From an uncultured Pseudoflavonifractor sp. (GTDB lineage Bacteria > Bacillota > Clostridia > Oscillospirales > Oscillospiraceae): 64,000 nucleotides of DNA. The stretch lies in assembly GCF_944387805.1 (NCBI RefSeq), contig NZ_CALXGI010000003.1:1-64000 (forward strand). The letters run 5' to 3'. Made by a program: the position numbers and the translations under genes. Below, one piece after another: positions 16,000-24,929 of this stretch. The notes below the pieces were generated by a model. The model had not been told where the DNA came from and ran no database searches. It saw only the letters and a list, made by a program, of their open reading frames with translations. The number at the start of each line of letters is the position of its first letter. Positions within the stretch are counted from its first letter, which is position 1.

Positions 16000-18975
16000 A
16001 TGGCACGAAAGGCAACCACAAAAAAGTCCCAGCGCTGGCTCGGACTGGCTGGTGCAGCAGTCCTGATCGCAAACCTTACTTTGACCGGGACTGCCGTCGC
16101 GTTTCAGCAGGAGGGCGAGATTAACCACGCGCTGGGCATCGAGGGCTCCGGCGCCACCTATGGCGGCACAGAGTTCACTGCCGACGGAAGCCTGTCGGAC
16201 GAGGGCTATGCAAAGTATATTGAAGCGGCCTACGATTTCTGCGAGCAGGAGGAGGCAGAGGGCAGCGTCCTGCTCTATAACAAGGACAACGCTCTGCCCC
16301 TGTCGGAGGATGAGCGGAACGTAACCGCCTTTGGCCGGGGCAGTGTGGACCCCGTGTTCCGGAGCACCGCCGGCGGATCCTCCACCAACAAGGAGTATCA
16401 GCAGACTCCGGTGGACGCCCTGAAGGGCGCCGGCTTCAACGTCAACCAGACGGTGCTGGACGCCTACGCCTCTGCCGCCGACCCCGGCGCCCGCAGCGTT
16501 TCCCACGTGGGCGAGTACGACCCCGCCGTCTACACGGACAGCGTTCAGGCTTCCTTTGATGATTACAGCGATGTGGCCTTTGTCACCCTCTCCCGCTTCG
16601 CCACCGAGGGCAACGACCTGGCCATGGTCAACGACAAGGGCGCCCGGATGCTGGAGCTGGACGAGGACGAGCGGGCCATCTTCCAGATGATCAAGGACTC
16701 CGGCAAGTTTGACAAGGTCGTGGTGCTCCTCAACTCCGTGTTTGCCATGGAGCTGGACTGGCTGGAGGAGTATGACGTGGACGCGGTGCTGTGGGTGGGC
16801 AACCCCGGCTTCTACGGCATGCCCGGCGCCATCCGGGTCGTCACCGGTGAGGTCAACCCCTCCGGCCACACGGTGGACACCTTTGCCGCCAACTCCCTGT
16901 CCGCCCCCTCCGCCGAGAACTTCGGTCTGCATGCCTACGACTATGGCAGCAGGACGCCCCGGGCGGCCGGCGACAGCTTCGTGACCTACAACGAGGGCAT
17001 TTACGTGGGCTACAAGTACTACGAGACCCGGTATGAGGACACCATTCTGGGCCAGGGCAACGCCGGGTCCCCGGTGGGCGCCAAGGCGTCCACCGACGGC
17101 TGGGACTACGCCGAGGAGGTCTGCTTCCCCTTCGGCTTCGGCCTAAGCTACACCACCTACGAGTACACCATGGACAGCCTGGAGTATGACGCCGCCGCCG
17201 ACACCTTCACCGCCACCGTCACCGTGGCCAACACCGGCGGCATGGACGGCAAGGCCAGCGTCCAGCTCTACTTCCAGAGCCCCTACACCGACTACGATAA
17301 GGAAAACGGCGTGGAGAAGGCCTCCATCCAGCTCCTGGCCTACGACAAAGTGGACGTGGCGGCTGGCGCCTCCGAGACCGTCACCCTGGAGGTGCCCGGC
17401 TACTTCCTGGCCGCCTATGACGCCAACAACGCCAAGGGCTATATCCTGGACGCCGGCGACTACTACTTCGCCGTGGGCAACGGCGCCCATGAGGCCCTGA
17501 ACAATGTTCTGGCCCTCAAGTGCGGCGACGCGGTCAGCGGCAAGCTGGTGGACCACGACGGCAACGTGGTGACCGGCAACACCGCCGCGGCTGCCAAGTG
17601 GACCTCCACCAACTCCACCGTGGACACGGAGAAGTACCGCCAGTCCCGCTATGACAGCAGCGTTACTGTCACCAACACCTTTGACGACGCCGACATCAAC
17701 TACTGGGTCAACGACGATGAGAAGGTCACCTACCTCTCCCGCAGCGCCTGGGACACCACCTATCCCCAGACCGTGGAGACCATCACGGTGAACGACAAGC
17801 TCTACGACGGGCTCAACATGCAGTTCTATACCAAGGCCGCCGACGCCAAGAGCGTTTCTGACTTCCGGCTGGGCGTGACACTGGATGAGAAGATTGACTT
17901 CATCGACATGAAGGGCGTGGACTTTGACGACCCCAAGTGGGACGACTTCCTCTCCCAGCTGACCCTCAGCGACCTGCTTATCAACATGGGCGACTCCAAG
18001 GGCATCAAGGCCGTGAAGGCGGTCAACAAGCCCGGCTGCACCATCGTGGACGGCCCCGAGGGCATGAACGGCCAGTTCAAGTACGGCGACCGCCGCAACT
18101 GCACCGGCTGGGCCACCCTGCCCATCGTAGCGGCCTCCTGGGACCACGACCTGCAGTACCGCTTCGGCCAGATGTACGGCGAGGACGCTCTGTACGCCTC
18201 CATCCCCATTGCCTACGCCCCCGGCTGCGACATCCACCGCTCCCCCTACTCCGGCCGCAGCTCCGAGTACTTCTCCGAGGACGGGATGCTCACCTACTAC
18301 GCCGCCGCCAATGTCTCTGAGGGCATGCGCAGCAAGGGCCTGATCGGCACCATCAAGCACTTCTTCCTCAACGAGCAGGAGGCCGGCCGGCAGGGTATCT
18401 CCACCTTCGCCAACGAGCAGTCCATCCGCGAGATCTATATGCGGGCTTTTGAAGGCTCCCTGTCCAGCAGCGGCGGGCAGGACGGCAGCAAATCTCTGGG
18501 TGTGATGACCGCCTACAACCGCATCGGCGTGATGTATGCCGCGGCCAGCAAGGGCATTGAGCACATCCTGCGGGACGAGTGGAACTACGGCGGCTACATC
18601 ATCGACGACGCCCTGACCGCCTCGGAGTACTCCTCCGCCCCTGAGATGCTCATGGCGGGCAACAACATCTTCTGCCTGGACACTGCCCGTCCCACTCAGA
18701 TTGAGGAGCTGATTACCTCCACAGACGACGGCGACCTGCTGGAGAAGGTGCTGGAATCCAACCACTATCTCTACTATATCATGCTCCAGTCCTCCATGGG
18801 CAACGCCTCTGCCGAGGACCTGGTGGTGAGCGACGCGATGCCCTGGTGGCAGATGACGCTGATTGCGGTGGACGTGGTGTTCTGCGTGCTGGCCGCCGCC
18901 GCCATCGTCATGTATGTGCTGCATACCTATACCGATGTATTTTCCAACCGGAAAAAATCGGCCGGGCGTAATTGA
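16000..18975 (+). CDS. glycoside hydrolase family 3, permuted domains, membrane-anchored
   Basis: A 991-residue beta-glycosidase. The GH3 C-type alpha/beta domain comes first (about 75-350, from SVLLYNKDNALPL). An Fn3-like domain follows (about 370-480, from FGFGLSYTTYEYT), then the catalytic barrel (about 640-930) with TIVDGPEGMN, TIKHFFLNEQE and the likely nucleophile D870 in GYIIDDALTASE. This order reverses the common one and is known from some Ruminococcus and Butyrivibrio enzymes. An N-terminal signal/anchor (about 12-34) and a C-terminal membrane segment (about 953-976) put it outside. ATG 16000 has AAGGAGG. Substrate unknown. Confidence 0.88.
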   Translation: MARKATTKKSQRWLGLAGAAVLIANLTLTGTAVAFQQEGEINHALGIEGSGATYGGTEFTADGSLSDEGYAKYIEAAYDFCEQEEAEGSVLLYNKDNALPLSEDERNVTAFGRGSVDPVFRSTAGGSSTNKEYQQTPVDALKGAGFNVNQTVLDAYASAADPGARSVSHVGEYDPAVYTDSVQASFDDYSDVAFVTLSRFATEGNDLAMVNDKGARMLELDEDERAIFQMIKDSGKFDKVVVLLNSVFAMELDWLEEYDVDAVLWVGNPGFYGMPGAIRVVTGEVNPSGHTVDTFAANSLSAPSAENFGLHAYDYGSRTPRAAGDSFVTYNEGIYVGYKYYETRYEDTILGQGNAGSPVGAKASTDGWDYAEEVCFPFGFGLSYTTYEYTMDSLEYDAAADTFTATVTVANTGGMDGKASVQLYFQSPYTDYDKENGVEKASIQLLAYDKVDVAAGASETVTLEVPGYFLAAYDANNAKGYILDAGDYYFAVGNGAHEALNNVLALKCGDAVSGKLVDHDGNVVTGNTAAAAKWTSTNSTVDTEKYRQSRYDSSVTVTNTFDDADINYWVNDDEKVTYLSRSAWDTTYPQTVETITVNDKLYDGLNMQFYTKAADAKSVSDFRLGVTLDEKIDFIDMKGVDFDDPKWDDFLSQLTLSDLLINMGDSKGIKAVKAVNKPGCTIVDGPEGMNGQFKYGDRRNCTGWATLPIVAASWDHDLQYRFGQMYGEDALYASIPIAYAPGCDIHRSPYSGRSSEYFSEDGMLTYYAAANVSEGMRSKGLIGTIKHFFLNEQEAGRQGISTFANEQSIREIYMRAFEGSLSSSGGQDGSKSLGVMTAYNRIGVMYAAASKGIEHILRDEWNYGGYIIDDALTASEYSSAPEMLMAGNNIFCLDTARPTQIEELITSTDDGDLLEKVLESNHYLYYIMLQSSMGNASAEDLVVSDAMPWWQMTLIAVDVVFCVLAAAAIVMYVLHTYTDVFSNRKKSAGRN

Positions 18976-18990
18976 CGGAGGTGGAAACTG

Positions 18991-20622
18991 ATGCTGAAAA
19001 TGGGCATAAAGAACAAGGCGGCCGGCAGCTATCTCTCTCTGGCCGCGGCTGTGGTGGCGCTGGTCACGGCAATCGTGTTTCTGGCGACCCAGGCGACAGC
19101 AGCCCCTCTGGGGCATGACGGAAACGCACCCGGCGTGGTGCTCCTGGCGGGCGTGGCCGCCGCGATAGTACTCTTCATTTTCCCTGTCCGCTTCGGGGCG
19201 CTGATTCAGGCCATTATCTACAATATTGCGCTCTATCTGGTGGTCGTTCAGCTGTACTTTGTGTTTGCCGACGTAATCAATCACGTGACCTTCGCCGGCG
19301 GCAACGCGGGCCTGTGCGTGCTCTATATGGCGGGCACTCTGGTCAGCTGCCTGCTGAGCGTGGCGGCCTGCTTCTTCCGGCAGACCCGGGACGAGGCCGT
19401 GGAGGCGCCTGAAGAGGTCCGCAAGACCAGCCCTGTGGGCGCTGTGGCGCCCGCCGTGCTGCTGTGCGTTATCGCCGTGTGCACGGGTGTGTACCTCAAT
19501 ATGGACGGCGTCACCGCCTCCCCTGCGCCGGGCAGTGACGGCGGCGCTACCGCAGAGGGAACCGGGCTCGTCAACATGAACTATAACGACAACACATTTA
19601 AAGATATGACCATTGAGGAGCTGGGCGCCATCCCCCGGGAGACCTGGCTGGCCAAGGAGGCCGACGGTCAGGTGGCCTACTTCTTCGAGGGACAGTACAC
19701 CGAGGGCTTTGGTACCATCGTAGACCCCGGCTGCCTGGATATGTACCTGTGCACCGACGGCTCCATGTACGGCACCTTCAGCGGCCCCGCCACTTCGGTG
19801 GCCGGCGGCACAGTGTCCTATGTGTACGGCTACTGGTACAATTATGATGAGAACGGCGAGTACAACTTTGTCATCCATATCACCGGAAACCAGAATCTGG
19901 ACGGCTCCACCGTGGCCACCAACGTGGAGGGCGGCGCCGACGCGGACGTGTACATCTTCGACACCGACCACGGCGCTTACAGCTGGGAAGCCAGCCTGAG
20001 CTACGGCCTGTACGGCGGCATGATGACCCGCAACATCAATATCTACGGCCAGGAGTACGCCAAGGCCCAGAGCCTGACCATCGACGCGTCCAGCCTGCCT
20101 GTGTTCTACACCGGCGACAGCTTTGACTCCACCGCTCTGGCGGCCACTGCGGTCCGGGCCAACGGCTCCGAGGAGTCCATCTGGAACGGCCGCATCAACT
20201 ACACCGGCTTTGACTCCTCCACGCCCGGCACCAAGACCGTGACGGCCAGCTTCCTGGGCGCTACCGCCACTTTTGACGTGACGGTGGAGGAGCTGGTGGC
20301 TGAGACCTATACCGGCAGCTATGAGCTGGTGGCCGACGGCACGCCCACCGCCACTGAGGCCCAGCTGGTGGTGGACTACTCCCACAAGACCTGCAAGGTG
20401 ACCAGCATGGACGGGACCCTCTCTATCAGCGGCACGCTGGTGGAGTCCGGGGACGGAAGCGTGACCATCACGCTCAACGGCAGCGAGCCCCTGACCGCCG
20501 TCATCACCGAGGGCGGCGCCGGCACGCAGATCACCATCCCCGCCCACCAGGAGGTGGTGGCCGGCTGGGGCACCAGCGACACCTACGAGATCGGGGAGAG
20601 CACCATGACCCTGGCCTCCTGA
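18991..20622 (+). CDS. membrane protein with extracellular Ig-like domain, GH3 partner
   Basis: A 543-residue protein of unknown function. Four or so N-terminal membrane segments span to about residue 175. A Tyr-, Gly- and Asp-rich extracellular region follows. A bacterial Ig-like (Big) domain sits at about 365-435, with LPVFYTGDSFDSTAL and the closing TATFDVTVEE. It starts 15 bases after the GH3 gene behind GGAGGTGG, so the two are surely co-transcribed. Its job may be to hold or present the glycosidase or bind glycan; that is inference from position and layout. Confidence 0.7.
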   Translation: MLKMGIKNKAAGSYLSLAAAVVALVTAIVFLATQATAAPLGHDGNAPGVVLLAGVAAAIVLFIFPVRFGALIQAIIYNIALYLVVVQLYFVFADVINHVTFAGGNAGLCVLYMAGTLVSCLLSVAACFFRQTRDEAVEAPEEVRKTSPVGAVAPAVLLCVIAVCTGVYLNMDGVTASPAPGSDGGATAEGTGLVNMNYNDNTFKDMTIEELGAIPRETWLAKEADGQVAYFFEGQYTEGFGTIVDPGCLDMYLCTDGSMYGTFSGPATSVAGGTVSYVYGYWYNYDENGEYNFVIHITGNQNLDGSTVATNVEGGADADVYIFDTDHGAYSWEASLSYGLYGGMMTRNINIYGQEYAKAQSLTIDASSLPVFYTGDSFDSTALAATAVRANGSEESIWNGRINYTGFDSSTPGTKTVTASFLGATATFDVTVEELVAETYTGSYELVADGTPTATEAQLVVDYSHKTCKVTSMDGTLSISGTLVESGDGSVTITLNGSEPLTAVITEGGAGTQITIPAHQEVVAGWGTSDTYEIGESTMTLAS

Positions 20623-20675
20623 GCAGGAAAACGGATATAAGCAAATAAACCGATCGGCAAAGCCGGACGGTGACG

Positions 20676-20724
20676 CTGAAAAAAACGGGGCGCGCGGCCT
20701 GGACCGCGCGCCCCGTTTTTTCAG
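20676..20724. terminator. bidirectional intrinsic terminator
   Basis: ACGGGGCGCGCGG pairs with CCGCGCGCCCCGT across CCTGGA, flanked by an A-run and a T-run. It lies between the convergent GH3 operon and the HAD phosphatase gene. Confidence 0.95.
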
Positions 20725-20742
20725 CTGGACAAGCCGGACAAA

Positions 20743-21402
20743 TTAGGTCAGCAGCTCTCCAAGAGAGCGGACATACCGTCCGGACACGGACGCCATCTCC
20801 TGGGCAACGTCATCCCACATGCTGTCATACACGCCCACGGTAAAGATGCCGCACTGGTTGGCGCTTCTGACGCCGTGAATTCCGTCCTCAAACATAACGG
20901 CATCCTCCGGCCGGGCGTTGAGCTGCTTGAGTACATACTGGAAGGGGACGGGAGAGGATTTGGGACCGCCCGCCTCCCGGCAGGAGCATGTGAGATCAAA
21001 ATATTTGAAAAAGTCCAGCCGGCGGAGTACCAGGTCGATGAGAGGCCGTTCGGTGCCGGTGAGCAGCGCCACTGTCATTCCCTGAGCGCGGTAGGCTTCC
21101 AGCAGCTCCCGGGCAAAGGGCTTGGGGGAGATGGAATTGGCATAATAGGAGACAATCCCCTGGTTGATGGCCTGGAATACCTCTTCCGTGGTGCCCTTGA
21201 CGTGGTAGTGTTCCACCATATGCTGGGCCACCTCAGGGGAGATAAGCAGCTTGTACAGGTCATAAAAATCCGGCGGCAGCTCCACGCCGAAGCGGAGAGC
21301 AACCTGATACAGATTGTCTTTCCAGGCAGGCATGGAATCCAGCAGCGTGCCGTCCATATCAAAGATCATAACTGTGCGGCCAAAGGTTTCCGCATGCGGC
21401 AT
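20743..21402 (-). CDS. HAD-superfamily hydrolase, phosphatase-like
   Basis: A 219-residue HAD phosphatase. Motif I is IFDMDGTLLDS at residues ~13-23 with the nucleophilic Asp, motif II is the Thr in VALLTGTERP, motif III the Lys in GGPKSSPVPF, and motif IV the acidic pair in VMFEDGIHG. The helical cap sits between motifs I and II, as in phosphoglycolate phosphatase and beta-phosphoglucomutase. The exact substrate cannot be told. The ATG follows GGGAGGAA. It is downstream of the YajC-like gene on the same strand, separated by 27 bases, and probably co-transcribed. Confidence 0.85.
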   Translation of the reverse strand: MPHAETFGRTVMIFDMDGTLLDSMPAWKDNLYQVALRFGVELPPDFYDLYKLLISPEVAQHMVEHYHVKGTTEEVFQAINQGIVSYYANSISPKPFARELLEAYRAQGMTVALLTGTERPLIDLVLRRLDFFKYFDLTCSCREAGGPKSSPVPFQYVLKQLNARPEDAVMFEDGIHGVRSANQCGIFTVGVYDSMWDDVAQEMASVSGRYVRSLGELLT

Positions 21403-21429
21403 AGTAAATTTCCTCCCAGATTGCGTTGC

Positions 21430-21825
21430 TTACAGGTGGGGGCCCTTGGGCGTGCGCAGGCCATAGGGATCGGGGCGCTGCTCCGTACCGGAGGACTGGT
21501 CCTTCTGCCGCTGGAACCGCGCCTTCCTCAGGTCCTTCTGGCGCTTGCGCTCACTGCGGACATCAAAACCATCCAGGCCTTCCAGCGCCTGAATATCGAA
21601 TTCCAGCTTGGTTTTTCCGGGGGCAGAGGAGAGCAGGAAGCTGTCCTTGTGGACTTCCAGCACTGTGCCGTAAATACCGCCGCCTGCATAGGCCTTGCAT
21701 CCGGGCTTGAGGGCGGCTACCATCAGGGCGTAGCGATCCTCCCGCTTCCGCTGGGGACGGGCCAGGGCAAAATAGATAATCAGAGCCAGAACCAGCATGG
21801 AAATCAAGGGAATAAAAAACTCCAT
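21430..21825 (-). CDS. YajC-like membrane protein
   Basis: A 131-residue protein with one N-terminal membrane helix (about 3-22) followed by RPQRKREDRY, a short beta domain with PGCKAYAGGGIYGTVLEV, and a charged tail. This is the layout of YajC, the small accessory subunit of the SecDF-YajC translocase, but the sequence is divergent and the tail is longer than usual. A more canonical YajC lies at 43342. ATG 21825 follows AGGAG with eight bases of spacing; a GTG nine bases earlier is in frame. Confidence 0.7.
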   Translation of the reverse strand: MEFFIPLISMLVLALIIYFALARPQRKREDRYALMVAALKPGCKAYAGGGIYGTVLEVHKDSFLLSSAPGKTKLEFDIQALEGLDGFDVRSERKRQKDLRKARFQRQKDQSSGTEQRPDPYGLRTPKGPHL

Positions 21826-21908
21826 CAGTACCACTCCTGTTCCGTTTGACGTGGAAGAAAGAAATCGTTATACTGCTGTTATCGGCAGTGAAACGTCTGT
21901 TGTAATTT

Positions 21909-21937
21909 ATTATAGCGGAAGCCAAAAAGGAAAGCAA
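21909..21937 (-). promoter_or_regulatory. putative sigma-A promoter for the YajC-like/HAD operon
   Basis: Read on the minus strand, TTGCTT and TATAAT are 17 bases apart. The box ends about 84 bases before the YajC-like start codon. Confidence 0.6.
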
Positions 21938-22022
21938 TCCGAATTGGAAAGAGGAGAGGGAAGAGAAAAATAATATTCCAAAAAATATACATTTCTTATA
22001 AAAAGAGAGGAGCGCGGGAGAG

Positions 22023-22826
22023 ATGTTCCGTCCTTATGACATGCATATGCACACAGATTTTTCCACTGATTCAGAGACGCCTATGGAAGACATGGCGGAG
22101 GCGGCAGTCCGCAAGGGGCTGCGGGGCATCGCCATTACAGACCACTACCATCCGGACTATCCCAACCCGGTCCACCGCACCGGCCAGCCTACTCCGGCCT
22201 ACCACAGAGCCATGGAACGCCTGGCAGAGGCCTATGAGGGGCGGCTGGAGGTGTTTAAGGGCATCGAGATGGGTGTCCTCCCCGGAGAGACAATGGCCCG
22301 GTGCGAGGCGGCTGCCAGGGATTATCACTACGATTTTATTCTGGCTTCCTTCCACTCCACCCGGGAGCGGACCTTTGACGATCTGGCCCGGGACAAGCGG
22401 GTGACCACTGAGCAGGCCTTCCGGATGTACTACGAGCACGTACTGATGTGTATCACGCTGTTCAAGGACTATGACGTGCTGGCCCACCTGAACCTGCTGG
22501 ACCGCTATGCACCCTATGTGCCTGCGGACAGTCTGTATACCGACGTGGTGGACGAGATCCTGAAAACTGCCGTGGCCGACGGGAAGGGACTGGAGCTCAA
22601 CACCTCCAGCTGGCGGTACGGAATGGGGGATCGGACCACGCCCACGGCCGCCATTCTGCGCCGCTATCGGGAACTGGGGGGAGAATTTGTCACCGTAGGT
22701 TCGGACGCCCACAGCGCCAAATGGGTGGGCGATCACCTGAATGAGGGATACCAGTTTCTGAGGGAGCAGGGGTGGGACTATTGTGTGGTCTACCGCCAGA
22801 GGAAGCCCTGTTTTGTAAAATTGTAA
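22023..22826 (+). CDS. PHP-domain histidinol-phosphatase-like protein (HisJ family)
   Basis: A 267-residue PHP phosphoesterase, probably histidinol-phosphate phosphatase or a close relative. The metal-binding pattern is complete: HMHTDFSTDS near residue 8, TDHYH near 39, the Glu in KGIEMG near 83, FHSTRERTF near 110, VLAHLNLL near 156 and GSDAHS near 234. No other his genes are nearby, so its role in histidine synthesis rests on the family. The ATG follows GGGAGAG. It is a single gene with a strong terminator right after it. Confidence 0.82.
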   Translation: MFRPYDMHMHTDFSTDSETPMEDMAEAAVRKGLRGIAITDHYHPDYPNPVHRTGQPTPAYHRAMERLAEAYEGRLEVFKGIEMGVLPGETMARCEAAARDYHYDFILASFHSTRERTFDDLARDKRVTTEQAFRMYYEHVLMCITLFKDYDVLAHLNLLDRYAPYVPADSLYTDVVDEILKTAVADGKGLELNTSSWRYGMGDRTTPTAAILRRYRELGGEFVTVGSDAHSAKWVGDHLNEGYQFLREQGWDYCVVYRQRKPCFVKL

Positions 22827-22850
22827 GGTGAGAATACACAAACACAAAAG

Positions 22851-22882
22851 AGGCCTCCGCCGGATGCCGGCGGAGGCCTTTA
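22851..22882 (+). terminator. intrinsic terminator after the PHP gene
   Basis: A perfect 13-base stem (AGGCCTCCGCCGG/CCGGCGGAGGCCT) closes on ATG and is followed by TTAT. Confidence 0.88.
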
Positions 22883-22886
22883 TCCA

Positions 22887-22897
22887 TTGATATACAA
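22887..22897. promoter_or_regulatory. candidate GntR/UTRA operator, site 1
   Basis: TTGATATACAA is a near-palindrome resembling the TreR-type operator. Similar ATATACA elements occur before the GntR gene and before ptsI in this locus. Evidence is sequence resemblance only. Confidence 0.3.
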
Positions 22898-22952
22898 GGA
22901 AAAATCAAAACGCACAAAAGAAAAAGACGCTGCGCAAAAATATTTATTCAGT

Positions 22953-22981
22953 TTGACAACTGATGATAAAAATTCTAAAAA
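22953..22981 (+). promoter_or_regulatory. putative promoter of the catabolic/PTS block
   Basis: TTGACA (22953-22958) is followed 17 bases later by TAAAAA (22976-22981). A second possible -10, TATAAT, lies at 22996. It precedes the first gene of the BMC-linked block by about 95 bases. Confidence 0.55.
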
Positions 22982-23077
22982 CCACATGATTTTTCTATAA
23001 TACGGAGGGGTGAAACCGTAGAATTTTTTGTAGAGAATGACAAGCTCCACGAGAGCGGAATTAAGGAGTGGTACGTG

Positions 23078-24121
23078 ATGAAAGTTCTGCTGTTAGGCGA
23101 CCGGTTTATTACCAACGAGATTTGGAAAGAGGCGTTTGAAAAGCGCTTCGCGGACAGCGGCATGACCTTCGAATACGCCGCCCATCAGCTGCAGTGGCCC
23201 GTAGTTCCCATGGAGTCTAACGACGAGGTCGCTGAGTACTCAGGCACCGACGACGAGCTGCTGGACCTGGTGAAGGACGCCGAGATCATCCTGACCCACA
23301 CCGGCTGCATCACCAAGAAGGTGATTGACAACGCACCCAACCTGAAGGTCATCGCCCTGGGGCGCGGCGGTCCGGTGAACGTGAACACCGCCGCCTGCAC
23401 CGAGCGGAAAATCCCCGTCATCTACGCTCCTGGCCGCAACTCCGGCGCCGTGGCTGAGTTTGCCGTGGGACTCATCATGTCGGTCAGCCGCAACATCGCA
23501 TACAGCCACTACTGCCTGCGCTATCAGAACCAGTGGCGGGGCGATTTGTACGCCAACGAGCACGTAGGCAGCGAGTGCTCTTACAGCACGCTGGGCCTGG
23601 TGGGCTTCGGCGCCATCGGCAGCAAGGTGGCCAAGATTATGCACAACGGCTTTGGCAGCAAGGTGCTTATCTACGACCCCTATATCCCCGAGACGGTCCG
23701 GGCCCAGTATCCCGACTACGTATTCACCGATCTGGACACCGTTCTCTCCCAGAGCGACTATGTCTCCCTCCACACCAAGGTCACCAAGGAGACCACCGGC
23801 ATGATCAGCGCCGAGAAGATCGCCCTGATGAAGCCCGGCGCCATCCTCATCAATACCGCCCGTCCCCAGCTGGTGGACTATGACGCCCTGTATGCCGCGC
23901 TGAAGGAAGGCCGTCTGGGCGGCGCCGGCCTGGATGTGTTCGAAGATGAGCCTCCCAAGGCCACCTCCAAGCTCTACGAGCTGGAAAACGTCACTGCTAC
24001 GCCGCACCTGGGCGGCGCCTCCAAGCAGGCCGCTATCATCGGCGCCACCATCGCCTGCGATGAGGTGTACGGCTATATCAAGGAAGGCCGGATGCCCAAG
24101 TTCTGGTTCAACAAGTTCTGA
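23078..24121 (+). CDS. D-2-hydroxyacid dehydrogenase family protein
   Basis: A 347-residue NAD(P)-dependent dehydrogenase that interconverts a 2-hydroxyacid and a 2-oxoacid. The Rossmann signature GFGAIGSKVAK lies near residue 176. Catalytic residues fit the family: Arg in NTARPQLVD, Glu in FEDEPP and His in PHLGG. The substrate is unknown; its place at the head of a sugar-PTS/BMC block suggests a sugar-derived acid or a 3-phosphoglycerate-like compound. ATG 23078 is behind AAGGAG; GTG 23075 is also possible. The next gene follows after 49 bases. Confidence 0.85.
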   Translation: MKVLLLGDRFITNEIWKEAFEKRFADSGMTFEYAAHQLQWPVVPMESNDEVAEYSGTDDELLDLVKDAEIILTHTGCITKKVIDNAPNLKVIALGRGGPVNVNTAACTERKIPVIYAPGRNSGAVAEFAVGLIMSVSRNIAYSHYCLRYQNQWRGDLYANEHVGSECSYSTLGLVGFGAIGSKVAKIMHNGFGSKVLIYDPYIPETVRAQYPDYVFTDLDTVLSQSDYVSLHTKVTKETTGMISAEKIALMKPGAILINTARPQLVDYDALYAALKEGRLGGAGLDVFEDEPPKATSKLYELENVTATPHLGGASKQAAIIGATIACDEVYGYIKEGRMPKFWFNKF

Positions 24122-24170
24122 ATCGCTCAGGAAGTATCAGTACCGGACATATGTAAGGAGGAACTATATC

Positions 24171-24854
24171 ATGAGTCAGCTTACCGCCGCCCAGATCGCC
24201 GGGATGATGGACATCTCGCTGCTCCAGCCTCAGTTTACCCGGGACGATATTGACAAACTCATTGACCAGGCCATCAAGTACAAGATGGCGTCCGTCTGTG
24301 CCAAGGGCTACGACGTGGCCTACTGCGCCAAGCGCCTCCAGGGCACCGGCGTGAAGGTGGGCGGTTCCGCCGCATTCCCCCACGGCAACAGCACCACCAA
24401 GATGAAGGTGGCCGAGGCCCTGGCCAACATCGACGACGGCGCAGAAGAGCTGGATACCGTGCTCCCCATCGGCCTGGTCCGCTCGGGCATGTATGACTAC
24501 GCCAAGGCTGAGCTGGACGCCATTGTGGAGGCCTGCCATAAGCGCAACGTCATCGTGAAGGTCATCTTTGAGAACTATTACCTGACTCCGGAAGAGATCA
24601 TCAAGTGCTGCGAGATCTCCAACGCCGCCGGCGTGGACTTTGTCAAGACCTCCACCGGCTACGCGCCCAGCGGCGCCAAGCTGGAGGACGTGAAGCTGAT
24701 GCGGGCCCACACCGACCCCAAGATCCAGGTCAAGGCTGCCGGCGGCATCCGCACCCTGGAGGACTTCATGGCCTACTATGAGGCCGGCGTCACCCGTCAG
24801 GGCACCCGCGCCGCCGCCGAGATTGTGGACGAGGCGGTCCGCCGGGGCTGGTAA
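24171..24854 (+). CDS. DeoC-type aldolase, copy 1 (no targeting helix)
   Basis: A 227-residue class I aldolase related to deoxyribose-5-phosphate aldolase, which splits 2-deoxyribose 5-phosphate into glyceraldehyde 3-phosphate and acetaldehyde. The catalytic set is present: D95 in EELDTV, Schiff-base K159 in DFVKTSTGY and K188 in QVKAAGGIRT. The N-terminal motif is altered: DISLLQPQ replaces the usual DHTLLKP, so substrate preference may differ. Unlike the other two DeoC proteins here it starts directly with the barrel and should be cytosolic. AAGGAGG precedes the ATG. Confidence 0.82.
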   Translation: MSQLTAAQIAGMMDISLLQPQFTRDDIDKLIDQAIKYKMASVCAKGYDVAYCAKRLQGTGVKVGGSAAFPHGNSTTKMKVAEALANIDDGAEELDTVLPIGLVRSGMYDYAKAELDAIVEACHKRNVIVKVIFENYYLTPEEIIKCCEISNAAGVDFVKTSTGYAPSGAKLEDVKLMRAHTDPKIQVKAAGGIRTLEDFMAYYEAGVTRQGTRAAAEIVDEAVRRGW

Positions 24855-24929
24855 TCCGCCGGATGCCGGGCAGAAAAAACTGGATTTGATTCTGGATTAA
24901 AAATTTTACATAATAGGAGGAATACCACT

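Noticed and set aside
17143-20547. Very long open frame on the minus strand opposite the GH3 operon
   Set aside because: It is antisense to two well-supported genes, has low-complexity Val/His/Gly-rich translation and no ribosome site; high G+C creates such open frames.
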